Counted from the first letter of the stretch, positions 22,701 to 35,336 are shown. The stretch is 64,000 nucleotides of DNA from Pyrus communis (GCF_963583255.1 NC_084809.1:10232997-10296996), one strand, 5' to 3'. Numbers and translations are program-made. Notes: generated from the letters alone by a model not told the origin.

Positions 22701-25700
22701 TGATTATTTGTGGATTGCTGAAGATGGCATGAAAATGCAGGTCAGTTATAGCATTAAATTGTTTCGAACAGATTTTAAGTTCCTCCCTATCTCTTTCCAC
22801 ACTCCCTCTTTCCTACCTGATTGTTTCTAATTTAATGTTAGTTTTCCTTTTACTGTAGGGCTACAATGGAAGTCAAGCATGGGATACTTCTTTTGCCATT
22901 CAAGCGATTATATCAACTAACCTGGTTGAAGAATATGGACCTACTTTAAGAAAAGCGCATCAGTATATCAAAGATTCCCAGGTTTTCATAGGCAGAAATC
23001 GAACTGTATCATTCAACATTTATGATAATTATCGTTGCTCAACTAATACTTTGATTTGAAGGTCTTGGAAGATTGTCCTGGAGATCTGGATTATTGGTAT
23101 CGTCACATTTCAAAAGGTGCTTGGCCATTCTCAACAGCAGATCATGGGTGGCCTATCTCTGACTGCACAGCTGAAGGACTGAAGGTAGCTTGAACACTCA
23201 ACATTTCACATGCTGACATTGCTTTTCTTAATATTTTTTCTTTGTGCAGGCTGCCTTATTACTATCGAAACTTCCAACACAAACAGTTGGTGAATCATTG
23301 GATATGAAGCGATTTTATGATGCTGTAAATGTTACCCTTTCCTTACAGGTAATCACTGGCTGTACGGGAATTGAATCTGACCAGACATAATGTGGCAACC
23401 CGTATTCTTTATGATAAACTATATTTTCAAGAGAACTCTCCTTGTCTCTCGTCATATATGAAATGAAAAATATATCCCTGCTTAATTGACCATTTTATTA
23501 TGTAATCTGTAAACTACGGTAAAAAATATTACTCTAATATCCATCAAAAAATTGGAAGCTATGGAGAAAGTGTAGGATATATAGTTATGAGAATATAAAA
23601 GAAAGACTGTACATGCAAGTATTTCTGTATGATATATGCACACATGCATGTTTAGTTCTGTCAAGCATGTCATGATTCTTAATCAGCAGCTCAAGTCTAA
23701 ATTTGTTGACAGAATATTTACATGTTCCTGCTTTTTTGTTTTACAATTATTTAACTAATTCCTTAATCTTTGGGTTCTGCACCGCAGAATGACGATGGTG
23801 GTTTTGCCACTTATGAACTAACTAGATCGTATCAGTGGTTAGAGGTAAGTATCATTTATGAGCTTTTTTTATTTCGTTTTCTTCCTTCTATATGGATGAT
23901 GATGAGATCATATGCATATGATTATTTGTATTCTATTTTCAGCTAATCAACCCTGCTGAAACTTTTGGTGACATCGTCATTGATTATCCGTACGATTTCT
24001 GTACACTACCTTTTGAATTCTGTACATTTTATTCTATATCATGGAAAATGCCTGAAGTCATCTTGATTGGAACGGGGATGCAGATATGTAGAATGCACCT
24101 CAGCAGCAATTCAAGCACTTGCATTGTTCAAAAGGTTATGTCCTGGGCATAGGAGTGATGAAATAGAAAACTGCATTGCTCGTGCTGCAAAGTTCATTGA
24201 AACGATACAAGCAGCGGATGGATCTTGGTTTGTTTTTTCTTTCAATTAAAATTACATGCATACATATACGGGACATTTCAATGCGTGGTCTGGGTGTATG
24301 ATGGCTCTATGTTTTTGGTTGTATAGGTATGGTTCCTGGGGAGTATGCTTCACCTATGCTGGCTGGTTTGGAATAAAGGGGTTGGTTGCTGCGGGAAGGA
24401 CTTACGAAGGCTGCTCAAGCATCCGTAAAGCATGCGACTTTTTGTTATCCAAAGAGCTTCCTTCAGGTGGATGGGGAGAAAGCTATCTATCATGTCAGAA
24501 CAAGGTTAATGATTCCTCAAATTTGAAATATACTTCGTTGTCTTTCATAGGCCCGGAGCTTACATTATTCCTCTATTATGACAAATCCTTCACTCAATTC
24601 TTGGTTTTCATTTGCATACACATTTGGCAAAATGTATGATCTACTTTCGACTTGCGTAACTTAATGCCGACTGTTTGTGTGTCAGGTGTATACAAATCTC
24701 AAGGACAATAGGCCACATATAGTTCAAACTGCATGGGCTATGTTGGCCCTTATTGGTGCTGGGCAGGTACAACAAATTCATCACTCATTCTCCTTTCCAT
24801 GTGATTTATCAAATTCATCCTTCTCCCATGGATACCGAATTTGGTGTAAATTAGAATTTAGAGGATTATTCATTTGCAGAATTTTTGGAACCTTTTTACG
24901 GATAACCGTTTGACATCCATATGTTGCTCACTTTAATACCTGTATTTCATGTTATGTTCTCCTGCTTGAAAGGCTAAGAGAGACCCAACTCCGTTGCATC
25001 GGGCAGCTAGAGTACTAATCAATTCTCAAATGAAAAATGGAGATTTCCCTCAGAAGGTAAATTGGCAACTCTTTCCATAATGTTTCACACAAGAGTCTTT
25101 ATACCCTCTTGACCGTGCAATCTACAATTACAAGCTAACATGGTTTTTTCTGTCTTCATAGAAATCCATTTGGTTTGGTTTGATTACAGACATGCTAACT
25201 GCAATTTTCAAAACATCTTGCCAATGTAGAAGAAAACTGTACAGAGAGAAATGCAGGTGTAAAGACCTTTAGTACTTTTCTAGGCTGCAGAGAGTAATTA
25301 AACCTTATAAATATATGTATAGCTTTTGGAGCAAGTAATATAAGTAATTAGTGTTATTCAAATAGGCAAATTGAACAATCTTAAGTGTTGAGAATATAAA
25401 TCCCACATCGGGGAAATGAGGGACCTTGCATCTTATAAGTAAGTGGGTTACTCCTCCTGTTTCCAATTGATTTTATGGTGGAACCTCAACTTTATTCATG
25501 CTATCAAAGTAGGTTGTCCATGTGTGAAGATCTACGGGCACACGTGCTCCACGTCACACGATTTGTGTTGTCCATGTGTTAGGCTTGAAAGTTCGCCACA
25601 CATGAGGGATGTGTTGAGAGTACGTATTAATCACACATCGAGGACAGAAGGGACTTTGAATGTGCTTATAAATTGTTGGGCTACTTTTCATATTACCAAT

Positions 25701-25967
25701 TGGTTTTACAGTAGAACCTCCACTTTCTTCATTGAGTATATATGTACCGGAAACCAAGATCTTAGAGAGTAAATCTCATGCAGGAAGTTTGTAACTATGA
25801 TTACCACTTACGAAGGCTATATGACCTGAATAACGTTTACACTTCCCATACAGGAGATCACTGGTGTCTTCAACAAGAACTGTATGATCAGCTATTCAGC
25901 CTACCGAAACATTTTTCCCATTTGGGCCCTTGGAGAATATCGTTGCCAAGTATTGGAGGCTCTCTGA
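19724..25967 (+). CDS. CAS1: Cycloartenol synthase (oxidosqualene cyclase), intact, 18 exons, 763 aa
   Basis: Cyclises 2,3-oxidosqualene to cycloartenol, the committed step of plant sterol synthesis; family members are ER-membrane-associated. All 18 exons join in frame with no internal stop, giving 763 residues (759 in Arabidopsis CAS1, whose N-terminus is six residues shorter before the NNH.GRQ motif). Landmarks: MWCHCR at 260-265, Tyr416 in GYNG, His483 and Ile487 in DHGWPIS, and catalytic Asp489 in DCTAE. With the six-residue offset these equal CAS1 His257, Tyr410, His477, Ile481 and Asp483, the residues known to separate cycloartenol from lanosterol or beta-amyrin formation. QW-type repeats include 114-120, 164-170 and 606-612; at 529-535 the last Trp is Phe. 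An in-frame TGA two codons upstream supports the start. Oddities: a GC donor in intron 3 and a TRIM in intron 17. The other OSC copies in the window are broken. Confidence 0.95.
21032..21172 (+). other. GC-AG intron (intron 3 of the cycloartenol synthase gene)
   Basis: Exon 3 ends ...YLYNHQ at CAG (21029-21031) and the next bases are GCAGGA, not GT. The next exon must start NEDGGW at 21173 to keep the family sequence [12 protein letters not shown]. The nearest GT downstream would add three residues (AGM) that the family lacks. The pseudogene at 39706 has a GT donor at the same border. Confidence 0.8.
25386..25731 (+). mobile_element. TRIM retrotransposon in intron 17 of the cycloartenol synthase gene
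   Basis: Two LTRs start TGTTGAGA and end ACTTT(A/C)TTCA, with TGCTATCAAAGTAGG (decayed primer site) after the first and CACATGAGGGATG before the second. Flanks are TTAAG (25381-25385) and TTGAG (25732-25736). It is the same family as 10888-11229. It is in sense orientation and does not disturb the splice sites at 25056 and 25854. Confidence 0.85.
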
Positions 25968-26817
25968 ATGATGTCTGTTTATTGTTCAACGCTTAACACT
26001 CCGGATAATGAACTGTTGTTTATAAACCTGTATGAGAGCTCCTTAAATTCAGCTCAAAACAATGTAATTCAATTGCTAACATATTTCATAATCTTATTGT
26101 TATTAATTTCCCACTGGCTCGGGTGTTCACATCACCACCTTCCTTTTGTTTGTCGTTCCCGGCTCCGTTGCCTGTGGTATGTAATTTCCCACTGGCTTCC
26201 TTTGTTTTGTGGTTTAGATCTTTGTTGTGGCTGTTAGTGGATGTTGAAGATTTCTTATTTTCCGATTTTGGGGCTTGGAGTGACTTGATCTCTGGCGTCT
26301 CCTGGAGGTGTTGGTTCGTGCTGGGTTGGAGGCTGCTCAGTTGTAGGTGCTCCGAAGGCGGCTGGGATGGTAGGCTGCTAGTATATATTTGTAATATTGT
26401 GTTATCAAATCATTGAATTACAATTCTATATGGTATTACTAGTTTTAGGTCCCCTTTTCCTAGTACAACCCTAGCCTCCTTCCTCTTTCTTCCCAATTTG
26501 CCGTCCCCTCTAAGTTAATATTCCCCAAATCGTTTTTCCTTTGCCGTGCCTACCTACTCCCTATTCAGGCTACATTGTAAGTTAATTACAATTCTCTATG
26601 CACTTTGAATCCGGGCTTTTAAGCTTTTGTCCGTTTCGGATTGCAAGTTCACCTTACATGGTCATAGCCACCAACCCCACATGTTCGAAATGGCGCTAGG
26701 TCACGAAGATTGAGTGCGGGTTTAAGATGCCACTAGCCGAGGAACTCGTCATTCATTTTAAACCACTAGGCCTTTATTTTTTATTTATTTTTACTTATTG
26801 TCTTGGTCCAAAATATT
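25968..26817. other. 3' flank of the cycloartenol synthase gene, no gene recognised
   Basis: Contains the presumed 3' UTR, but no clear AATAAA signal could be singled out. Open frames at 26123-26416 are Cys/Trp/Leu-rich without recognisable domain. Confidence 0.3.
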
Positions 26818-27930
26818 ACGCTTGACAATTTCTTGCACAACCTGTTAACTCAACATGAAATGACACGAAATTAATAGGTTACGGTTCATCCGTTAACGAG
26901 TCGGGTGGTTATCAGGTCACCCATTAAGAATCACTTTATAAGTCTAGTCATTGTCGGGTCACCCGTTAAAAACCTGAATAAGAAATAGTTTGTGAGATCT
27001 AGACATGACATGATAACTTTCTGCATGACCCTTAACTTGACACGAAATGACACTATCCATTAACAAATCCGGTCATTATTGAGTCACATGTTAAAAACGC
27101 GTTAAGATAACAAGTTTGATACGATAAAACCTATTAAGATAATAGATATGACATGAAACAACAAATACAACTCGTTTACAAGGTCTACAAAATAGCATAA
27201 AATTAAATATACTAATTAATCTATATAGTTATAATGTTGTCAGCAAACCAATTTATTACGATAGAGATGTTCTTACTTAATAGAGGTGTAGCTACACAAA
27301 TTATTTTTTAACTCAGTCATACTTTAAAAGTTGTATGAATACAAAGAACTACATTAGTAGTGGAACATGTCAATTTCAAGATGCTGACATTGAAAAAAGA
27401 GAAATCGCCTATTCTCTAATAGCTAATGCTTGTATGTATAATATTCTCTTTAATGTCACAAGTTTCATGCCAACAACAAGGTTCCGACGAGTTATTATGT
27501 ACACACAAACTCAAAAACAAGACATTTAACTCTTAAGAATAAATTATTATCTCAAACCACTTTTTATCTAATCTTATTTGTAACGTTACATATTTTAAAA
27601 GTTATTGACAATTTATTACTAAAGAGATAATAAACACACATCATTTCTCTCCTAATTTTATTTGTATTTTAATGTGCTTTATAAATTTTTAATCTCATTT
27701 ATGTGAGATTAAGTACTATGGCTATTGTGGTAACTAGTAAGGTTTTTTTAGTAGTTCATAATTATCAAACCGACTTTTTTTAACGGATTGAACCGAGTTA
27801 CCCACGTCTAAATCCGTTAAGAACGGGTGACCCAATAACGACAATATTAGTTATCGAGTTAAACCAAAATTCGTTATTTTATCATTTTTATGTCGTGTTA
27901 ATGGATCGTGTAAAAAATTATCAGGTCTAT
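26818..27930. mobile_element. Possible non-autonomous hAT-like element
   Basis: The left part (TTGACAATTTCTTGCAC) and right part (GTGTAAAAAATTATCAGGTC) are imperfect inverted copies, and both subterminal regions are rich in CCGTTAA / GGGT(C/G)ACCC words as in the hAT ends at 10.5 and 34.3 kb. I could not find matching 8-bp flanks, so the exact ends and single-element status are unsure. Confidence 0.4.
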
Positions 27931-29300
27931 TACTAAGCCAGTTCTCAATCTAATAAGGGCTTGGACCATTTTCCCTTCTTGTTAGTCCGAGTCGTACTAT
28001 AATAAGGACTTGGTTGGATGGATTTGATTGGCCTCATCCCAAGTTGGCCAAGCACATTCCAAGTTGTTGAAGCATTTCATCTTTTCAGGTAACAACTATT
28101 TCATTAATCAAATAAAATGAGAAACATTATCTATTAAGAATCATTTCATGGTTTTTTCATAAACTTATTATTATTAAAAAAAAGGGGAGAGTTTAAAATT
28201 ATTACAATAATTTAGGGAAGAGGGAAGTTTTAAACTCAAGACGCAGGAATGGAAACCCAACACCCTATCTACTGGGCTATTGGACCTTATAAACACAACA
28301 AAAAGATAATACAAAACCTATCCCCACATAACCACATCTAACTAAAAGAATGATAGCACTAAAGAAGACAAAACCTTATATCATTTTCTAATGAACTTGC
28401 AAAATACGACACTTATTCGGCAATATGAGAGATCATGAAGATGTCATCATAGTCCTTTGCCCAAAAAAAAAAAAAAAAAAAAAACCCAAGGACAACGAAA
28501 TCACAACTAAAACAATACCAAAAAAAAAAAAAAACACACGACATAAAACAAACTCTTAGAGGTATGATTCCTCAATCATGGGAGACCCACACCTAACCAA
28601 CAAAAACAAATAAGCTCAAGACATAAACACGATGAGCCGGACTTAACACCATCAAGAAACACAAGGTAAACATTTACCATCATCTGAAGACTTTGCAACG
28701 ACAAGAAAAAATGATTGTGAATTTCTCGAACAACTGTAATGGCCCCACGAAAGAAAGACCTCACCACCCTTTAGTGTTGCAATCGTTGACAAAAACCCTA
28801 CTTTGAGTGACTTCCAACAAACGTCGAGTTTTCTCCTTAATTATAATCCTTGCCAAGAGCACAAACCACAAAAATTACCACCTTAGACTTGAAAAACAAT
28901 TCGCTTTAAGATCTAGGATTAAGCATTAGGTCATAACCTCTACAAAAGATCTCCTCCTCAGAAGACCACAACTACAACCACAAAGGCTTCCTTGAAAAGT
29001 GAGAGAGTGACCACTATTAAAACATGAAAAGAAAGAGAAGGAAGGGATGAAAAAGGATTGCCGCTGATACCAAGGCCAAGGGTTGGGGTCAGCGGTAGGT
29101 TTTTCTTTCTTTGGGTTTTTTTTCTCTTGCACCTAGGGGTTTTTAGGGGCTGGTTGAATTTTGATGTTGTTGGTGGAGGATTTCATTTCAAAAACGTGAA
29201 AGGTAGAAACCTAAAATCATAATAGGATTTAAATTTGGGTGTAGAAGGCGGAGTATGCAACTCTAAATAATTTGATTATGTCACACATATTATGTTCAAA
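27931..29300. other. Intergenic, repeat-like but unassigned
   Basis: No gene is recognised. There is an A21 run at about 28464 and an A14 run near 28521. The segment 28900-29170 read on the minus strand has a UTR-like pyrimidine-rich composition; it could be a retroelement leader but nothing confirms it. Confidence 0.3.
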
Positions 29301-29681
29301 AGACATTCTTTATTTATCTGAGTCTTCAAGCCAACTTTATTTGCATTTCCGGAAAGTTACCGAGGGATGAGAACTTTTATGTTTCTTTGATTATTTGCCT
29401 TATGTTTGAGGGACTTTCGAAGTTTCGGAGCATTTTATTCTAGTATAAAAAATACATTACGGAACATTATCAATAAATTACTCAATCAATGCAAAAAAAA
29501 ATAGAAATGCAATATAAAGACACTAAACAAAGACCTAGCCTTCAAAATGACACTTTGGGGTCATTTGAAAGTTCTCTCAAATTTATTGCATATAATCATT
29601 TTTCAAGTTCTTCCATCTTATTTTTGTACGTGTTACAATCTTAACAAATTTATTGCCTAAATTCCTGGGAAACCGATCTAT
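29301..29681 (-). repeat. 3' flank of the minus-strand OSC relic, duplicated at 46207-46834
   Basis: Reverse complement shares long blocks with the 3' flank of the + strand relic, for example AAACATAAGGCAAATAATC and TTGATAATGTTC. The similarity ends near 29310 and 46834, which marks one edge of the inverted duplication. Confidence 0.85.
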
Positions 29682-31350
29682 TTATGCTGCATGCAAGAGC
29701 ACAGAATGCCTAATTAGGCTTTGGAAGGCAATGGAACCCGCTTTGCGGTATTCTGCAAGAGCCCACAGTGGGTGGATGTTTCTATAAGCTGCATAATGTA
29801 GCATGCAGTTCTTCATGATCACTCCAGTGATTTCCTGCCATATATAATTAGTGATTAGAAGTTATAAAACGTTGCAAGTAAAAATTGGAGCATACGTATA
29901 CGTAACACAATATGTTATTTTGTGTTTCATCTTTTTTGCTCGTCAAGCTTGCAATGCAAGTAATGTAAGGGAAATATTTTTGGTTGGAATAGATGTTACA
30001 GTAAGCAAGATACCTGCTGAGGAAAATCACCATTTTCCATGTGTGAATTGATTATCAAATTTGCTGCACGATGAAGAGGTGTGGGGTCTCTTTCCGCCTG
30101 TCCTGCATGAATTAAACCCATCATAGCCCAAGCTGTGTGTACTAAATTTGATCGGTTTCCTTCAAGAGGAACATACTCCTGTATCACCCACCACAGAGTG
30201 AAATATTTTAGTCTAAGACAATGAGATTAACTAAGAAACTTGGAGCTAGCTTCAAACATAATCCACCTCCCATATTTTACCTTTTTTGGACATGAAAGGT
30301 AGCTCTCTCCCCAACCACCGTTCTCTTTCTGGATTGTGAGTAAAAAACCTAATAGCTTTGCGTATAACTGCACAATTGTTGAAAGTCTTGCCAGCAGCTG
30401 TTAACCCTCCAAGAGCAAACCAGGTACCATATGTGAAGCAAACTCCCCAATTCCCGTACCTGTGCAAATGTTCTTAACTAAGTTCTTTTTTTTGCTCCAG
30501 TTGTTAATCAAAGAAATGTATATAATCAAATTTTGATTTAAAAATATGATATACCATGAACCATCTGCCATTTGTGTATTTTCGAGGTACTGTGCTGCAT
30601 TGGTAATAAATTGATCAATCTCTTTCTTCCTGTGGCCAGGGTACAACTTCTTAAACAAAACTAACGCCTGAATTGCAGATGAAGTACATTCAACATATTC
30701 ATGCTCAACCACAATGTCGGCGAAGAATTCTGTAGGATTCAACAACTGGGGAGAAAAAAGAAGAGAGAATATCCAGTAGGTATACTAATTAATAACGCCT
30801 TAAAAAACTTTAGTTTCATACGCATCAGACTAAGTTCAACAACATGACTCCAATTCTTTAAAATTCTTACTTCTAACCATTCTGCTGCTCCTGCTGGTTC
30901 CCAGGCCGCTAAACCACCATTCTTACTCTACAATGAGCCATAAAAATGAAATTTTTAATGAGTAGAGAGACCTGATAGACCATGCAGTGAAGAACAAATG
31001 TCTTGAAATGCTAAAAGGTTTTTAAAGTAAGGCAGCCATGCATAGATCCAAATTTGATTACGGCAGGTAAACAAAATTCTACTCAAACTCATATATATGA
31101 CTGACAGACATAATAGTTGTCACCTGTAGGGAAATTATGACATTGACAGCATCATATAACCTCTCAGGTTCCGTTTTTTCACCAACCATCTCTGGTGGCA
31201 TCATCGATAAAAGCAGGCAACACTGTAGAGGGTGTTGTAGTGAGAAATATAGAAATAACATTTAAGGTGGATAACTAAGTTGAAGTATTTGTTACCTTTA
31301 AACCATCTGCAGTGGAATCAGAAACTTGCCATCCATGGTCTTGATCAGAG
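29682..31350 (-). pseudogene. Beta-amyrin/lupeol-type oxidosqualene cyclase, 3' half, broken
   Basis: Exons, read 5' to 3': 31350-31296 (truncated), 31222-31124, 30927-30871, 30745-30555, 30459-30281, 30178-30014, 29834-29682. They read [109 protein letters not shown] and [28 protein letters not shown] (not DHGWPISD) marks it as a triterpene synthase rather than a sterol cyclase. The catalytic block is DSTAD instead of DCTAE, with the Asp kept. Lesions: a one-base expansion of an A6 run (30342-30347) shifts exon 15; one extra base at 29742-29744 shifts the C-terminus; everything upstream of exon 10 is gone, replaced by the ~345-bp tandem array. Introns 13 and 16 of the sterol gene are absent here. 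Confidence 0.92.
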
Positions 31351-33935
31351 TTAAAATAACCGTTAAATCGTGATTTTTTGTTAATAACCGTTGAAATGTT
31401 TTGTCCTGTTACTTGATCTCTGAATGTTTGTTTTTTGCGATTTTTGGAGTATGCGATCTTAAAACATATATAAACAAGTTTGACGGTTGGATTGTTAAAA
31501 TTAATTTCGTAGAATGCGTATCTCATCAAAACGATAGATTCACTAACACTTAGAATTTATTTGTACTTTCATTAAGTATAACATAAGATTTTGTTGTATC
31601 CACTAGGGTAAATATTTTAAATTAAAGATCGAATTCATTCATTGTATTCATACAGGGTCAATGAGTGTAGCTGTAAAAAATCATCAAAATCGGAGTTAAA
31701 ATAACCGTTAAATCGTGATTTTTCGTTGATAACCGTAAAAAAGTTTTGTCTCATTACTTGATCTCTGAATGTTTGTTTTTTGCAATTTTTGGCGTATGTG
31801 ATCTCGAAGTATATACAAACATGTTTGATGGTTGGATCGTTAAAATTAATTTCGTAGAATGCGTATCCCATCAAAACAATAGATTCACTAACACTTAAGA
31901 GTTTATTCATACTTTCATTAAGTATAACATAAGATTTTGTGGTATCCACTAGTGTAAATATTTTAAATTGAAGATCGAGTTCATTCATTGTATTCATATA
32001 GGGTCAAGGAGTGTAGCTGTAAAAAATCATCAAAATCGGAGTTAAAATAACCGTTAAATCGTGATTTTTCATTGATAACCTTGGAAAAGTTTTGTCCCTT
32101 TACTTGATTTTTGAATGTTTGTTTTTTGCGATTTTTAGCATATGCAATCTCAAAGTATATACAAACAAGTTTGACGGTTGGATCGTTGAAATTAATTTCG
32201 TAGAATGCGTATCCCACCAAAACGATAGATTCACTAACACTTAAGAGTTTATTCATACTTTCATTAAGTATAACATAATATTTTGTAGTATCCACTAGTG
32301 TAAATATTTTAAATTGAAGATCGAGTTCATTCATTGAATTCACATAGGGTCAAGGAGTATGGCTGTAAAAAATAATCAAAATTGGAGTTAAAATAACCGT
32401 TAAATCGTGATTTTTCAATGATAACCGTCGAAAACTTTTCGCCCGTTATTTGATCTCTGAATGTTTGTTTTTTGCAATTTTTGGCGTATGCAATCTCGAA
32501 GTATATACAAACATGTTTGATAGTTGGATCGTTGAAATTAATTTTGTAGAATGCGTATCCCATCAAAATGATAGATTCACTAACACTTAGAGTTTATTCA
32601 TAATTTCATTAAGTATAACATAAGATTTTGTAGTATCCACTAGTGTAAATATTTTAAATTGAAGATCGAGTTCATTCATTGTATTCACGTAGGGTTAAGG
32701 AGTGTAGCTATAAAAAAATCATCAAAATCGGAGTTAAACTAACAGTTAAATCGTGATTTTTCATTGATAACCGTCGAAAAGTTTTGTCTCATTACTTGAT
32801 CTCTAAATGTTTGTTTTTGCAATTTTTGGCGTAAGCAATTTCAAAGTATATACAAATATGTTTGATGGTTGGATCGTTGAAACTAATTTTGTAGAATGCG
32901 CATCCCGTCAAAACAATAGATTCACTAACACTTAAGAATTTATTCATACTTTCATTAAGTATAAATAAGATTTTGTGGTATCCACTAGTGTAAATATTTT
33001 AAATTGAAGGTCGAGTTAATTCAATGTATTCGTATAGGGTCAAGGAGTGTAGCTGTAAAAAATCATCAAAATTGGAGTTAAAATAACCATTAAATCCTAA
33101 TTTTTCATTGATAACCATCGAAAAGTTTTCTCCCATTACTTGATCTTTGAATATTTGTTTTTTTCAATTTTTGGCATATACGATCTCGAAGTATATACAA
33201 ACATGTTTGACGGTTGGATCGTTGAAACTAGTTTCGTAGAATGCGTATCCCATCAAAATAATAGATTAACTAACACTTGGAGTTTGTTTATACTTTCATT
33301 AAGTATAACATAAGATTTTGTGGCATCCACTAGTGTAAATATTTTAAATTGACAATCAAGTTCTTTCATTGTATTCATATAGGGTCAAGGAGTGTAATTG
33401 TAAAAAATCATCAAAATCGGAGTTAAAGTAACCGTTAAATTGTGATTTTTTGTTGATAACCGTTGAAAAGTTTTGTCCCGTTACTTGATCTTTGAATGTT
33501 TGTTTTTTGTGATTTTTAGCGTACGCGATCTTGAAGCATGTACAACCAAGTTTGATGGTTGGATCATTGAAATTAGTTTTGTAGAATGCGTATCTCATCA
33601 AAACGATATATTCACTAACACTTAAGAGTTTATTCATACTTTCATTAAGTTTTGTGGTATCCACTAGTGTAAATATTTTAAATTGAAGATCGAGTTCATT
33701 CATTGTATTCGTATAGGGTCAAGGAGTGTAGTTGTAAAAAATCATCAAAATCGGAGTTAAAATAACCGTTAAATTGTGATTTTTCATTGATAAACGTCAA
33801 AAAGTTTTGTCCCCTTACTTGATCTTTGAATGTTTTTTTTTTTCGATTTTTTGCTGATGCGATCTCGATGCATATACAAACAAGTTTGACGGTTGGATCG
33901 TTCAAATTAGTTTCATAGAATTTGTATCCCATCAA
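31351..33935. repeat. ~345-bp tandem array, about 7.5 units (array 2)
   Basis: TGAATGTTTG landmarks recur near 31417, 31761, 32109, 32456, 32799, 33149, 33490 and 33824. Units are homologous to array 1 (5870-9125). Minus-strand open frames up to 120 codons are by-products of the repeat. Confidence 0.9.
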
Positions 33936-34342
33936 GTTTAATGGTGTGTGTGTATTTATTAAGTAGATTTAAATTTATTTATTTTGTACGTATAACACTT
34001 AAGAAATTGAATGGTATTTATATTTAAGCCAATTTTTAATATTTAATTTAATATATATATATATATATAATATTATAGTTTTTAGGGGTATAAAATTGTT
34101 AAATTAATATATGTATAATTATTATAATATTTTTTTTAGGGTTATAAAATTATAAAATTAATATTTTGCTTATCGTATATCGTGTTATCTATGTGTATAC
34201 TTGAACCAACCCGTTATCTTAACAGGTGCTTATCAGGTTACCCGATAACAACCCGATTCGTTATCGTGTCGACCCGAACACCTGTTAATTTCGTGTTGTG
34301 TCAGATCGAATTATCGAATTGTGTCAAAAATTACCAGACCTA
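31351..34342. mobile_element. Right part of a second hAT-type element with ~345-bp array (copy 2)
   Basis: Starts abruptly inside an array unit (GAGTTAAAATAACCG) fused to the OSC exon, runs through the array, TATCCCATCAAG(T)T, the AT-rich zone and the CCCGTTATCTTAACAGG terminal block, and ends TTACCAGACCTA at 34342. The order is the same as in copy 1 from about 6220 to 10609, minus the Harbinger foldback. The left end is missing and no target duplication can be tested. Confidence 0.7.
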
Positions 34343-35336
34343 ATGCTAGTGTGTTCCTTGAATGCACCACAACGTACTCTAATATCCCAGCGATACAAAC
34401 AATATCCCTTAACTTAAAAATGCATAGAAGATACAAATGTGTGAATAGCGTTGGACCCTTTTAACTTTTGATCTATGGGAAGTAATTTTTGGCATATTCT
34501 TTTCTTACATTCTATATGTTTCCTCAATCTAATGACTAGAAAAAAAAGTTGGTGAGCAGTAAATGAAAGAAATGTGCCACAAAATTCATTTCCCTTAATC
34601 TGTTTGTATTGGACTTTCATTTTTCACTGTCGAATATCAATTGAAATAAGAGAAATGCTAAAAAGATTCTTTCAAAAGTGGAATCTTCATGAACTTCCTA
34701 CCATTTCATATTTTTAGCATAACGTTTTATAAGGTTAACTCGAAAATTAACATTAAATTGTGAGGTTTTAGAGAGTCCATAAAAAATCCCTATTTTGAGA
34801 GAGTCACCTTAGTATTTCTCTTGAAATAATTTGAGGTGGAGAGAAATTATTACTTAAGAAAGAGTAGTCATCGTTAAAACTTATTAACTTGGGAGTTGTT
34901 GCAAAGGGTTTCCTTAATTGATTAATGGTATTTATTATAGCACTCAAGATTTTGACTTTGATTTTTCCTCTCTAATATTTTTTATATAAAGTATTTGGCA
35001 GTTGTTATTAGCATTCTTCAATGTTATCTTACACTTTACCCAAGTGTATTTTCTTCCTTGATTTTATAAAGGATTGTTATTTTTAAAGTCCCGCTAATAT
35101 CTCTTTATTTAACCACTAGCATTATCCTTAGTATTTGGTTTGCAAGTTTTACACTGGGCCTTCGGGCTCCTCTCGGTCTTATTAGAGCAGCTCCAGTGTG
35201 GACATTTGCCCTATGGACTGGCTACAATTGCATGCCAAAGTGGCTCTAGCCCATTTGAGCTATTGGGTTGAGGGGGAGTCCAGTTTGACTTGAAATTAAG
35301 GAGCTTTGTTTGGCGGGTGCACAAAAAATTGTAATT
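34343..35336. other. Intergenic, nothing certain
   Basis: No gene. TTAGAGCAGCTCCAGTG at 35178-35194 resembles a MITE terminus, but no partner end was found. Confidence 0.3.

Larger units (their letters stand above)
19724..25967 (+). other. Exon map of the cycloartenol synthase gene
   Basis: Exons: 19724-19939, 20523-20708, 20942-21031, 21173-21367, 21456-21540, 21747-21913, 22278-22466, 22627-22740, 22859-22981, 23062-23184, 23250-23348, 23788-23844, 23943-23989, 24084-24227, 24327-24504, 24686-24766, 24973-25056, 25854-25967. The coding sum is 2289 nt plus stop. Introns 5, 13 and 14 interrupt codons; all others fall between codons. All introns are GT-AG except intron 3, which starts GC. The borders were chosen by frame continuity and by agreement with the conserved protein, so single-base shifts are unlikely. 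The longest introns are 17 (797 bp, with a TRIM) and 1 (583 bp). Confidence 0.9.

Noticed and set aside
26123..26416. Cys/Trp/Leu-rich 97-codon frame downstream of the cycloartenol synthase
   Set aside because: Low-complexity, no signal or domain, overlaps another frame of similar quality; likely chance in the 3' flank.
31635..32343. Minus-strand open frames of about 120 codons in each ~345-bp unit, with similar protein sequence (YAFYE..FNDPT..LVCI)
   Set aside because: They repeat because the DNA repeats. Many units carry stops or frameshifts, each frame ends at the unit border, and there is no promoter, start context or known domain. The same reading in array 1 is shorter and more broken.
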